Shown: piece after piece, positions 1 to 5,150 of the stretch
Position numbering within the stretch: position 1 is the stretch's first letter
How the letters are laid out: each line of letters begins with the position of its first letter
DNA from: an uncultured Achromobacter sp.
GTDB lineage: Bacteria; Pseudomonadota; Gammaproteobacteria; Burkholderiales; Burkholderiaceae_B
DNA length: 6,492 nucleotides
Assembly: GCA_913775005.1 (NCBI GenBank)
Contig: CAJYKY010000310.1
Coordinates: 1-6,492 of the forward strand
Direction: 5' to 3'
The notes under the pieces: model-generated
Database searches by the model: none
Told to the model about the DNA's origin: nothing
What the model saw: the letters and a program-made list of their open reading frames with translations, nothing else
Program-made: the position numbers and the translations under genes

Positions 1-581
1 CCACCGCGCTGTCGCGCGTGCTGGGCCAGCAGCACTTGAAGAGCATCACGGTGCGCGTCAGCGACGCGACGCCGCCCGCCGCCGCCGAGCAGGCCATCGA
101 GCGCGTGCTGCTGCGCCGGCACGTGACGAAGGATTTCTTCGTCTTCAACACCGACGCCATCCGCAAGACCATCGAACGCACCACCGCCACGATGACCTTG
201 CTGGTGTCGCTGATTGCGCTGATTTCGCTGATGGTGGGCGGCATCGGCGTGATGAACATCATGCTGGTGTCCGTGACCGAACGCACGCGCGAGATCGGCG
301 TGCGCATGGCCGTGGGCGCGCGGCGCAGCGACATCATGCAGCAGTTTTTGATCGAAGCCGTGCTGGTCTGCCTGATCGGCGGCGCGCTGGGCATCATTCT
401 GTCTTTGGCGCTGGGCGTCTTGGTGTCCAAGGCCACGGGCGGTTCGTTCCAGATGATCTATTCCACGGCATCGATGGTGGCGGCATTTACGTGCTCGACA
501 TTGATCGGTGTGCTTTTTGGTTATTTGCCGGCGCGCAACGCAGCGCGTCTGGACCCCGTCGAGGCCTTGGCCCGGGAATGA
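1..581 (+). CDS. macB: MacB-type ABC exporter permease, C-terminal part (5' partial)
   Basis: Inner-membrane ABC transporter of the MacB family, which works with a periplasmic adaptor (MacA) and an outer-membrane channel to expel macrolides, lipopeptides or siderophore-like compounds. The gene enters from the left edge; the reading phase begins at base 3, leaving the last 192 residues. Visible are the end of the periplasmic domain (KDFFVFNTDAIRKTIE), a transmembrane helix (TLLVSLIALISLMVGGIGVM), the FtsX/MacB signature TERTREIGVRMAVGARRSD, and two further helices (around IEAVLVCLIGGALGIILSLA and STLIGVLFGYLPA) ending in ARNAARLDPVEALARE. The N-terminal ATPase domain and the first helix are outside the window. 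The stop overlaps the next start (ATGA, 578-581), which implies translational coupling with the outer-membrane factor. A PvdT-like role in pyoverdine-type export is an alternative; the substrate cannot be read from this part. Confidence 0.93.
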   Translation, partial: TALSRVLGQQHLKSITVRVSDATPPAAAEQAIERVLLRRHVTKDFFVFNTDAIRKTIERTTATMTLLVSLIALISLMVGGIGVMNIMLVSVTERTREIGVRMAVGARRSDIMQQFLIEAVLVCLIGGALGIILSLALGVLVSKATGGSFQMIYSTASMVAAFTCSTLIGVLFGYLPARNAARLDPVEALARE

Positions 582-1996
582 GGACGATGAAAGCGGTTTC
601 CCTGATCTGCAAACCCGCCGCGCTGACGCTGCTTCTGGCGCTGGCGGGCTGCGGCAGCCTGCTGCGGTCGGACTACCAGCCGCCGCTGACCCAGACGCCC
701 GCCGCCTGGACTTACGGCCCCGCTGGCAACGCGCAGGCGCCTTTGGCCGATGGCGGCGCCTGGTGGCGCAACTTCAATGACCCGGTGCTAAATGGCTTGG
801 TCGATGCCGTGCTGGCGCGCAACAACGACCTGGCTGCCGCCGCGATCCGCGTGCGCCGCGCCCAGTACCAGGCCGGCTTGACCGAAGACAACCTGACCCC
901 GCAGCTGGGCGGCGCCGCCAACATCACGCGCAACCGCAACCTGTATGGGGACCGGCTCATCACGCGCGCCAACCAGGCCGAACTCAACGTCAGCTATGAA
1001 GTCGATCTATGGGGCAAGCTGTCGCGCCAGCGCGATGCCGCCCAATGGGAAGCGCTGGCCACCGAACAGGACCGCCAGTCTGCGGCCCTGACGCTGGTGG
1101 GCACGACGGCCACGCTGTATTGGCAAACGGCCTTCATCAACCAGCGTATTGCCAGCGCCGACGCCAGCATCGCCTACGCGCGCCGCACGCAGGAACTGGT
1201 GCGCGCGCAGTACGCGGCGGGCGGCGCCTCCGCGCTGGAACTGGCTGAAGCCGAGCAGACCGTGGCCAGCCAACAGGCCGCGCGCACGCTGCTGGTGCAG
1301 CAGCGCGTGGAATACTCGAATGCGCTGACCATCCTGTTCGATGGCCCGCCCGACCGCAGCATGGCCGACCCGGCCCGCTTGCCGCAGTACCCCTTGCCCG
1401 AGGCACGGGCCGGCGTGCCGGCCGAGCTGCTGGGCCGCCGTCCCGACCTGCGCGCGGCCGAGCTGCGCCTGCGTGAATCGCTGGCGACGGTGGATGCCAC
1501 GCGCGCCAGCTTCTATCCGCCGGTGACGCTGACAGGTGCGGTGGGCAGTGCCAGCCCCACCTTGTCGAACATGCTGCAAAACCCGGTGGCGACGCTGGGC
1601 GTGGGCCTGACCTTGCCGTTCCTGCAATGGACGCAGATGCAGCTGAACATCAAGATCTCGAAGGCTGATTACGAAGAACGGGTGGTCACGTTCCGGCAGT
1701 CGCTTTATCAGGCCATGGCGGATGTGGAAAACGCCTTGTCGAACCGGACGCAGCTGGCCTTGCAGGCAGAACAGCTGGAGGTCTCGCTGCGGGCGGCGCG
1801 CGAAGCGGAACGGCTGTACGAGGTGCGCTATCGCGCCGGGGCCGTGTCGCTGAAAGACTGGCTGGACGCGCAGGAAAAGCGCCGCACCGCTGAAATCGAG
1901 CGCGATCAAAACGCGTTGAACCGTCTGGTGAATCAGGTGACCGTGTATCAGGCGCTGGGTGGCGATGACGCCCCGGTTGCCATCGCCGGGCAGTGA
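578..1996 (+). CDS. NodT/OprM-family outer-membrane efflux lipoprotein
   Basis: Outer-membrane channel of a tripartite efflux pump, a TolC-like trimeric alpha/beta barrel. I start it at ATG 578, which overlaps the macB stop; a second in-frame ATG at 587 is equally possible (472 or 469 aa). The open frame runs further upstream to 491, but that part overlaps macB and would precede the signal peptide. The N-terminus is a lipoprotein signal with lipobox LAGC; the acylated cysteine is residue 25 and is followed by Gly, so outer-membrane sorting is expected. Two OEP repeats follow, with typical family motifs: WWRNFNDPVLNGLVDAVL, VSYEVDLWGKL, VRAQYAAGGASALELAEAE, ELLGRRPDLRAAE near residue 285, and YEVRYRAGAVSLKDWLDAQ near the C-terminus. 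Length fits the family (about 460-500). Co-expression with macB suggests a dedicated partner rather than a shared TolC; OmpQ of PvdRT-OmpQ is a possible analogue. Confidence 0.92.
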   Translation: MRTMKAVSLICKPAALTLLLALAGCGSLLRSDYQPPLTQTPAAWTYGPAGNAQAPLADGGAWWRNFNDPVLNGLVDAVLARNNDLAAAAIRVRRAQYQAGLTEDNLTPQLGGAANITRNRNLYGDRLITRANQAELNVSYEVDLWGKLSRQRDAAQWEALATEQDRQSAALTLVGTTATLYWQTAFINQRIASADASIAYARRTQELVRAQYAAGGASALELAEAEQTVASQQAARTLLVQQRVEYSNALTILFDGPPDRSMADPARLPQYPLPEARAGVPAELLGRRPDLRAAELRLRESLATVDATRASFYPPVTLTGAVGSASPTLSNMLQNPVATLGVGLTLPFLQWTQMQLNIKISKADYEERVVTFRQSLYQAMADVENALSNRTQLALQAEQLEVSLRAAREAERLYEVRYRAGAVSLKDWLDAQEKRRTAEIERDQNALNRLVNQVTVYQALGGDDAPVAIAGQ

Positions 1997-2008
1997 CTGC
2001 CCTAAAAT
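1977..2008 (+). promoter_or_regulatory. putative tcdA promoter with -10 TAAAAT
   Basis: TAAAAT at 2003-2008 matches the sigma-70 -10 box (TATAAT) at five of six positions and ends 7 bases before the tcdA ATG at 2016. A possible -35 is TTGCCA at 1977-1982, but the 20-base spacer is longer than ideal, so the -35 is uncertain. A normal -10 to start-site distance would put transcription initiation at or next to the A of the ATG. No Shine-Dalgarno sequence is seen in the 19-base gap after the preceding gene's stop. Confidence 0.5.
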
Positions 2009-2015
2009 ACGCGTC

Positions 2016-2855
2016 ATGAACTCGCCTGACTCCCAGATTCCGCCCGCCGACCTGGACCGCCGCTTTGGCGGTCTTTCCCGTTTGTATGGGCCGCAGGCCC
2101 CATCGCGCCTTCAGTCGGCGCATGTGGCCGTGGCGGGCCTGGGCGGCGTCGGGTCCTGGACGGTTGAAGCGCTGGCGCGTTGCGGCGTCGGCGCGTTGAC
2201 GCTGATCGACCTCGATCACATTGCCGAATCCAACGTCAACCGGCAGATCCATGCGCTGTCGTCCACGCTGGGGCAATCCAAGGTGGACGCCATGGCCGAG
2301 CGCGTGCTGGCCATCAACCCCGAATGCCGGCTGACGCGCGTGGACGATTTTGTGTCGCCCGATAACGTGGCCGAGGTCTTGCCCGGTCCGTACACCGTCA
2401 TCATCGATTGCACCGACCAGGCGGCGGCAAAGATTGCGATGATTCTGCATGCGCGCGCGCTGGGCGTGCCAATGCTGCTGTGCGGCGGCGCGGGCGGCAA
2501 GACCGATCCGCTGGCGTTGCGGGCGGGCGATCTGTCGGCGGCCGTCAACGATGCGCTGCTGGCCAAGCTGCGCAACAAGCTGCGCAAGGAACACGGCTTT
2601 CCGCGTGCGTCCGATGCGAATGGCAAGGCGTTGAAGCGCGTGCCGAAAATGGGGATCCACGCGCTGTGGTTCGACCAGCCCGCCATCCTGCCCGATGCCT
2701 GGACCCGCCCCGTCGAGGGCGAGGACGACATGGGCGCCTCCGGGCAGAACCTGGCGCCGCAGGGCTTGTCTTGCGCGGGCTATGGCTCGGTGGTGACGGT
2801 AACGGCCGCCATGGGCATGGCGGCGGCCAACGAAGCGCTGCGGCTGGCGATCTGA
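2016..2855 (+). CDS. tcdA: tRNA threonylcarbamoyladenosine dehydratase (TcdA/CsdL)
   Basis: E1-like (ThiF/MoeB/HesA superfamily) cytoplasmic enzyme that uses ATP to dehydrate t6A at position 37 of ANN-decoding tRNAs to cyclic t6A. The 279-aa product has the RFGGLSRLYG lead-in of the family, the nucleotide-binding loop GLGGVG (41-46) followed by SW, the IDLD acidic strand end (64-67), SNVNRQIHAL (72-81) with the conserved Asn-Arg-Gln, INPEC and VDDFV (109-113), the IDCTD segment (130-134), and GGAGGKTDP (157-165). A C-terminal SCAGYGS stretch corresponds to the SCASGFGA region of the E. coli protein. Length is normal (E. coli about 268). I chose ATG 2016 because family homology begins just after it and a -10 box lies directly upstream; an in-frame extension to 1959 overlaps the previous gene. 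No CsdA/CsdE partner lies nearby. It is probably transcribed on its own and converges with the oxygenase operon. Confidence 0.93.
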   Translation: MNSPDSQIPPADLDRRFGGLSRLYGPQAPSRLQSAHVAVAGLGGVGSWTVEALARCGVGALTLIDLDHIAESNVNRQIHALSSTLGQSKVDAMAERVLAINPECRLTRVDDFVSPDNVAEVLPGPYTVIIDCTDQAAAKIAMILHARALGVPMLLCGGAGGKTDPLALRAGDLSAAVNDALLAKLRNKLRKEHGFPRASDANGKALKRVPKMGIHALWFDQPAILPDAWTRPVEGEDDMGASGQNLAPQGLSCAGYGSVVTVTAAMGMAAANEALRLAI

Positions 2856-2857
2856 AC

Positions 2858-2872
2858 GGCGGCCACGCCGCC
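2858..2872. terminator. GC-rich hairpin between convergent tcdA and ferredoxin genes
   Basis: GGCGGC (2858-2863), loop CAC, GCCGCC (2867-2872) form a perfect 6-bp stem in the 25-base gap between the two convergent stop codons. It could act in both directions to limit read-through. Neither strand has a following T-run, so it is not a canonical intrinsic terminator; at this GC content the stem could also arise by chance. Confidence 0.35.
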
Positions 2873-2880
2873 CCGCGCGC

Positions 2881-3198
2881 CTACAGCGCCACGTACACCA
2901 TGCCGTTTTCAATCCTGACCGGGTAGGTCGCCACGTTGTCGCGCAGCGGCGAACAGAGCGCGCGGCCGTCGCGCACATCGAAGCGCCCCTGGTGCAGCGG
3001 GCATTCGATTTCATGCCCCGTCAGAAACCCATCGCATAGCCGGGCATTGCCGTGCGTACAGAGGTTGTCGGTGGCGTAGACCTCGCCATCCACGCCGTAC
3101 AGCGCAATTTCCCGGTCGCCCGCCTGCACGGCGATCACGTCATCTTCTGGCACATCGGCCCTGGCCATTGCCGGGGTCCATTGCACGGTGTCGGTCAT
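2881..3198 (-). CDS. nagAb: Rieske [2Fe-2S] ferredoxin of a ring-hydroxylating oxygenase
   Basis: Small soluble electron carrier (105 aa) that passes electrons from a flavin reductase to the terminal oxygenase. The Rieske cluster motif is complete: C47-x-H49, 16 residues, C66-x2-H69 (CTHGNARLCDG and ECPLHQGRFD). The spacing and length match naphthalene-dioxygenase-type ferredoxins (NdoA/NagAb, about 104 aa). It ends in a short beta-rich tail (YPVRIENGMVYVAL). It is the last gene of the operon, 14 bases after the small-subunit stop, with its own Shine-Dalgarno AAGGA. Being encoded with a NagG/NagH-like oxygenase, it most likely serves that enzyme. The cognate reductase gene is not in the window. 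The symbol reflects family resemblance; HybD of a similar salicylate hydroxylase cluster is an equivalent name. NirD-like or other Rieske ferredoxins are less likely because of context. Confidence 0.9.
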   Translation of the reverse strand: MTDTVQWTPAMARADVPEDDVIAVQAGDREIALYGVDGEVYATDNLCTHGNARLCDGFLTGHEIECPLHQGRFDVRDGRALCSPLRDNVATYPVRIENGMVYVAL

Positions 3199-3206
3199 CT
3201 CGGTGG

Positions 3207-3211
3207 TCCTT
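3207..3211 (-). promoter_or_regulatory. ribosome-binding site of the ferredoxin gene
   Basis: On the minus strand AAGGA lies 8 bases before the ATG at 3198. It sits between the small-subunit stop (3215-3213) and the ferredoxin start, and supports that start. Confidence 0.7.
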
Positions 3212-3212
3212 G

Positions 3213-3686
3213 TCAGATGGGGTAGATCAGCGAATTGGGGATCAATTCGCTATCGAAGATGCACAGGCGCGATTCAAACTTCAGCCCTTGCGGCGTGTTG
3301 CGGATGACGTCCAGGTAGCGCCCCACGTTGAAGACGGTGGTGGGCTGGCTGGGCTTGGTGCGAAAGACGGCGTAGTTGGCTTCGGATTCGATGCGGTCAC
3401 CGTCCACGGACAGCACGCGCGGCGCGCCCACCACATGACGCTGGTAGTAGGGATCGTGAAAGATCGTGTCGGTGGCGCCATAGATGCGGTCTTTGAGCAT
3501 GCCCCGGCTTTCGAACGCCATCGTGGCCAGCGGGTAGCCTTGCTCGTGGTTTTCACGCGGAATCACTTTGTAGACGCAGTCTTCCAGGAAGAAGTCCGGC
3601 CATTTATCCCATTCCTCGGCGTCCAGTGCGGCGGCGTAGTCGGCGTACAGGCGGGTCAGCGGGTAGTACAGCGCAAAGTCCAGCAT
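3213..3686 (-). CDS. nagH: salicylate 5-hydroxylase-like oxygenase, small (beta) subunit
   Basis: Beta subunit of an aromatic-ring-hydroxylating oxygenase, a cystatin/NTF2-like fold that packs with the alpha subunit into an alpha3beta3 complex and has a mainly structural role. The 157-aa product carries family features: LYADYAAALDAEEWDKWPDFF (starts near 13), ENHEQGYPL (45-53), a conserved FHDPYYQRHVVGAPRVLS run (76-93), and the C-terminal SRLCIFDSELIPNSLIYPI (139-157), which is very close to NagH as I remember it. The start lies one base after the large-subunit stop and has an excellent Shine-Dalgarno inside the large-subunit 3' end, so the two subunits are translationally coupled. Beta subunits of anthranilate dioxygenase or other group members are alternatives, but the C-terminus and partner favour the salicylate 5-hydroxylase group. 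Confidence 0.9.
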   Translation of the reverse strand: MLDFALYYPLTRLYADYAAALDAEEWDKWPDFFLEDCVYKVIPRENHEQGYPLATMAFESRGMLKDRIYGATDTIFHDPYYQRHVVGAPRVLSVDGDRIESEANYAVFRTKPSQPTTVFNVGRYLDVIRNTPQGLKFESRLCIFDSELIPNSLIYPI

Positions 3687-3687
3687 C

Positions 3688-4947
3688 TCAGGCCTCCATC
3701 ACGCGGCGCCAGTAGGCGTACATGCCGCGTATCAGCGTTTCGGTCACCATGTGTTCGGTGTTCTCGGCGGTCTTGCCGCCCAGTTCCGCCACGCTGCGAT
3801 GCCAGGGCTTTTGCTGAAAACCCGATTGCGAAAACTCGATCACTTCGCCGTCGTCTGCCGATACGAAACCGGCCGGGCCGAACAGATTCGCCTGGCGCAG
3901 CCGCCGGCGCGTCATCTCGGGCGTGTCGTCGGCAAAGCCGAAGTGCGTCCAGACGAAGTCGAAGGCGTCGTGGCCCACGGGCTGGATATGACGCGTGGAC
4001 AGCGAGTTCACCTGCTGCTGGATGATCACGCTGGGAAACAGCGTCATCAGCACGGCGGTGGGGCCGTTCCACCAGGGTTCCTGCACGATGTCCAGAAAGC
4101 GGTCGTCGTTCAGCGACATCTGCTCTTTGAAGCTGGACACGCCGCTGGTGACGCTGCCCTTGCCGCCCTGGCCGCGCGTGGAAATCATGGCGGCGTGGCG
4201 AAAGTGCTTGTCCATCTTCAACTCGGACCGGTTGTCGGCCCGCCACAGGCCGAAGGTGACGAACCAGGTGTGCAGCAAGCCGGGGTGGTAGGGGTCTTTA
4301 ATGTTCTCTTGCATCAGCTTCCAGTTGCCCGGAATGCGCTGGCGGCTATAGCCGTGGATCACCAGTTCGCGGCCGTCAAAGACGCGGTCGAAGTAATGCA
4401 GGATGTCGGGGCCAAGATAGTCTTCCAGCGGCTCGACGTCGTGGTCGAACGACGCGAACACTACGCCGTTGCGGCACGCCACCGCCAGCTTAGTCAGCCC
4501 GTGGTCTTCCGTCTTGAAGTCGGGCGGCATGCCGCCGTTGACCTTGCCGTCCTGCTTGACGCCGCGCCGGAACGGCACGCCGATCAGGTTGCCTTGCAGG
4601 TCGTAGTTCCACTGGTGATACGGACAGACGAATTCGCTGCGGTTGCCGGAGCGTTCACGGCAGAACTGCACGCCTCGGTGCGCGCATACGTTCTCCACCA
4701 CGCGCACCTGGCCGTCGTTATCACGCAGCAGGATCACCGAGCGTTCGCCCACGGCGGTGCGCTTGAAATCGCCGGGCTTGGGGATTTCGGCTTCCAGCCC
4801 GACGTAGCTCCAATGCGCGCGATAGAAAAAGCGTTCCATTTCGCGCTGGTGCAGCGCAGCGTCGGTGTAAACGCCAAACGGAATCCGATGCGAGCCGTCG
4901 CCCTGCCAGGACGGAACGAACGAGATGGGGTGTTCAGGGGCATTCAT
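3688..4947 (-). CDS. nagG: salicylate 5-hydroxylase-like oxygenase, large (alpha) subunit
   Basis: Catalytic subunit of a three-component Rieske non-heme iron oxygenase (419 aa); its nearest relative I recognise is NagG, which hydroxylates salicylate at C5 to gentisate. The Rieske motif is C88-x-H90, 17 residues, C108-x2-H111. The mononuclear iron site is D218-x2-H221-x4-H226 (NIKDPYHPGLLHTWF); the bridging Asp is D218, and the third ligand is D365 or D366 in FVSADDGEV. Long stretches match NagG as I recall it: YVGLEAEIPKPGDFKRT, VPFRRGVKQDGKVNGGMP, SRQRIPGNWKLMQENIKDPY, PSVIIQQQVNSLSTRHIQP, and the end HMVTETLIRGMYAYWRRVMEA. All metal ligands are intact, so it should be active if supplied with electrons. 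The start at 4947 follows GGAGG with a 7-base gap and overlaps the stop of an upstream 20-codon ORF. Substrate identity (salicylate, a substituted salicylate, or anthranilate) is inference. Confidence 0.93.
   Translation of the reverse strand: MNAPEHPISFVPSWQGDGSHRIPFGVYTDAALHQREMERFFYRAHWSYVGLEAEIPKPGDFKRTAVGERSVILLRDNDGQVRVVENVCAHRGVQFCRERSGNRSEFVCPYHQWNYDLQGNLIGVPFRRGVKQDGKVNGGMPPDFKTEDHGLTKLAVACRNGVVFASFDHDVEPLEDYLGPDILHYFDRVFDGRELVIHGYSRQRIPGNWKLMQENIKDPYHPGLLHTWFVTFGLWRADNRSELKMDKHFRHAAMISTRGQGGKGSVTSGVSSFKEQMSLNDDRFLDIVQEPWWNGPTAVLMTLFPSVIIQQQVNSLSTRHIQPVGHDAFDFVWTHFGFADDTPEMTRRRLRQANLFGPAGFVSADDGEVIEFSQSGFQQKPWHRSVAELGGKTAENTEHMVTETLIRGMYAYWRRVMEA
3693..3697 (-). promoter_or_regulatory. 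ribosome-binding site of the small-subunit gene
   Basis: GGAGG on the minus strand lies 6 bases before the ATG at 3686, within the last codons of the large-subunit gene. It fixes the small-subunit start and supports coupled translation of the two subunits. Confidence 0.75.
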
Positions 4948-5009
4948 CAGATGCCCTCCCTACAGCAAAGCGGGCAGGGCGCGGCGATGCATTGCATGTT
5001 GAGATGCAT
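4947..5009 (-). CDS. putative 20-aa cysteine-rich leader peptide upstream of nagG
   Basis: A short ORF with no family I recognise. It encodes MHLNMQCIAAPCPLCCREGI, four cysteines in twenty residues, at positions 7, 12, 15 and 16. Its ATG has a better ribosome-binding site than most genes here: GGAGA six bases upstream, within AAGGAGACAAACC. Its TGA overlaps the large-subunit ATG as TGATG, so ribosomes ending the leader can restart at once on the oxygenase gene. Its last codons contain the large-subunit Shine-Dalgarno, which a hairpin formed by its second half can sequester. These features suggest a regulatory leader peptide or coupling ORF rather than a functional protein. Alternatives are a functional cysteine-rich microprotein, or the 5' remnant of a gene (for example a reductase) lost between this start and nagG. 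Translation is predicted, not shown. Confidence 0.55.
   Translation of the reverse strand: MHLNMQCIAAPCPLCCREGI
4953..4980 (-). promoter_or_regulatory. leader mRNA hairpin sequestering the nagG Shine-Dalgarno
   Basis: Read on the minus strand, GCCCT (4980-4976), a bulged G, and CCC (4974-4972) can pair with GGG (4960-4958) and AGGGC (4957-4953). This gives eight Watson-Crick pairs, seven of them G-C, around an 11-base loop (4971-4961). The large-subunit Shine-Dalgarno GGAGG is entirely in the 3' arm. No U-run follows, so control of translation is more likely than termination of transcription. The pairing was found by eye; its folding energy was not calculated. Confidence 0.5.
4955..4959 (-). 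promoter_or_regulatory. ribosome-binding site of the large-subunit gene
   Basis: GGAGG lies 7 bases before ATG 4947. It is contained within codons 17-19 of the overlapping small leader ORF and lies wholly inside the 3' arm of a predicted hairpin (4953-4980), so its availability may depend on whether ribosomes are translating the leader. Confidence 0.75.
4987..5009 (-). repeat. ATGCAT inverted repeat around the leader start codon
   Basis: The self-complementary hexamer ATGCAT occurs at 5009-5004, containing the leader start codon, and again at 4992-4987. The two copies can pair as a 6-bp stem with an 11-base loop, or be read as direct GATGCAT repeats on the plus strand (4986-4992 and 5003-5009). 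It could lower access to the leader ATG, but the stem is modest. Confidence 0.3.
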
Positions 5010-5015
5010 GGTTTG

Positions 5016-5020
5016 TCTCC
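5016..5020 (-). promoter_or_regulatory. strong ribosome-binding site of the leader ORF
   Basis: GGAGA preceded by AA and followed by CAAACC then ATG (5009), a 6-base gap. This is the best start-site context in the 220-base intergenic region and is the main reason for calling the small ORF. Confidence 0.65.
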
Positions 5021-5037
5021 TTCAATCTGGCGTCAGG

Positions 5038-5050
5038 GGCCAAAAAGGCC
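5038..5050 (-). repeat. GGCC-N5-GGCC small hairpin in the leader region
   Basis: GGCC (5038-5041), five A residues on the plus strand, GGCC (5047-5050). On the minus-strand transcript it reads GGCC-TTTTT-GGCC: a 4-bp stem with a U-only loop, upstream of the leader ORF ribosome-binding site. Its role is unknown and a stem this short may be chance. Confidence 0.25.
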
Positions 5051-5080
5051 ATGCGCGACATCGGCGCTGGCGTTTGTTGC

Positions 5081-5108
5081 ATCATCATCGACCAGACGCT
5101 CAGATAAA
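5081..5108 (-). promoter_or_regulatory. possible weak promoter of the oxygenase operon
   Basis: On the minus strand TTTATC (5108-5103) and GATGAT (5086-5081) are separated by 16 bases and match the -35 and -10 consensus at only three and four positions. A start near 5074 would put the NahR-like operator at about -61 to -76, as in NahR-activated promoters, and give a leader of about 65 bases before the small ORF. Weak boxes are expected of an activator-dependent promoter, but this assignment is tentative. Confidence 0.3.
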
Positions 5109-5118
5109 TAAATAGAAT
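5088..5118 (+). promoter_or_regulatory. putative promoter of the LysR-type regulator gene
   Basis: TAGAAT at 5113-5118 matches the -10 consensus at five of six positions; TCGACC at 5088-5093 is a poor -35 with a 19-base spacer. Transcription starting near 5125 would place the operator at 5135-5150 just downstream, allowing the regulator to repress its own gene. Confidence 0.4.
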
Positions 5119-5134
5119 CTGGGCAATGACATGA

Positions 5135-5150
5135 ATCACCAAAATCAATA
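5135..5150 (-). promoter_or_regulatory. NahR/NagR-like operator
   Basis: The minus-strand sequence TATTGATTTTGGTGAT matches the known NahR site TATTCACGCTGGTGAT, recalled from nah/sal/nag promoters, at 12 of 16 positions. It keeps the TATT and GGTGAT ends and differs only in the centre. It is oriented toward the oxygenase operon, between the divergent promoters, which is where a NahR-type activator binds. The identity of the divergent regulator supports the call. Confidence 0.55.

Noticed and set aside
491..577. Upstream extension of the efflux channel gene to an earlier start
   Set aside because: It would overlap macB by about 90 bases and place 29 residues in front of a normal lipoprotein signal peptide and lipobox.
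1959..2015. Upstream extension of tcdA into the efflux gene
   Set aside because: The extra 19 residues precede the family's usual N-terminus, overlap the previous gene and contain the likely promoter.
1007..2017. Minus-strand 336-codon open frame opposite the efflux channel gene
   Set aside because: Antisense shadow of a well-supported lipoprotein gene; the product has no recognisable motif.
1686..3014. Long minus-strand open frame (442 codons) across the efflux gene end, tcdA and the ferredoxin
   Set aside because: It runs through three recognised genes in other frames and gives an Arg/Gln/His-rich product without recognisable domains.
4953..4980. Reading the leader hairpin as an intrinsic transcription terminator or attenuator
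   Set aside because: No U-run follows the stem on the minus-strand transcript, and the Shine-Dalgarno lies inside it, so control of translation is the better reading.
5081..5089. Triplet repeat CAT/GAT (5081-5089) as a microsatellite
   Set aside because: Only three units; too short to call a variable repeat, and it may simply contain the weak -10 box.
3751..5115. Long plus-strand open frame (454 codons) opposite the oxygenase large subunit
   Set aside because: It is antisense to a clearly conserved Rieske oxygenase. Its translation is low-complexity and rich in Val, His, Ala and Arg with no family motif, as expected for an antisense shadow in GC-rich DNA.
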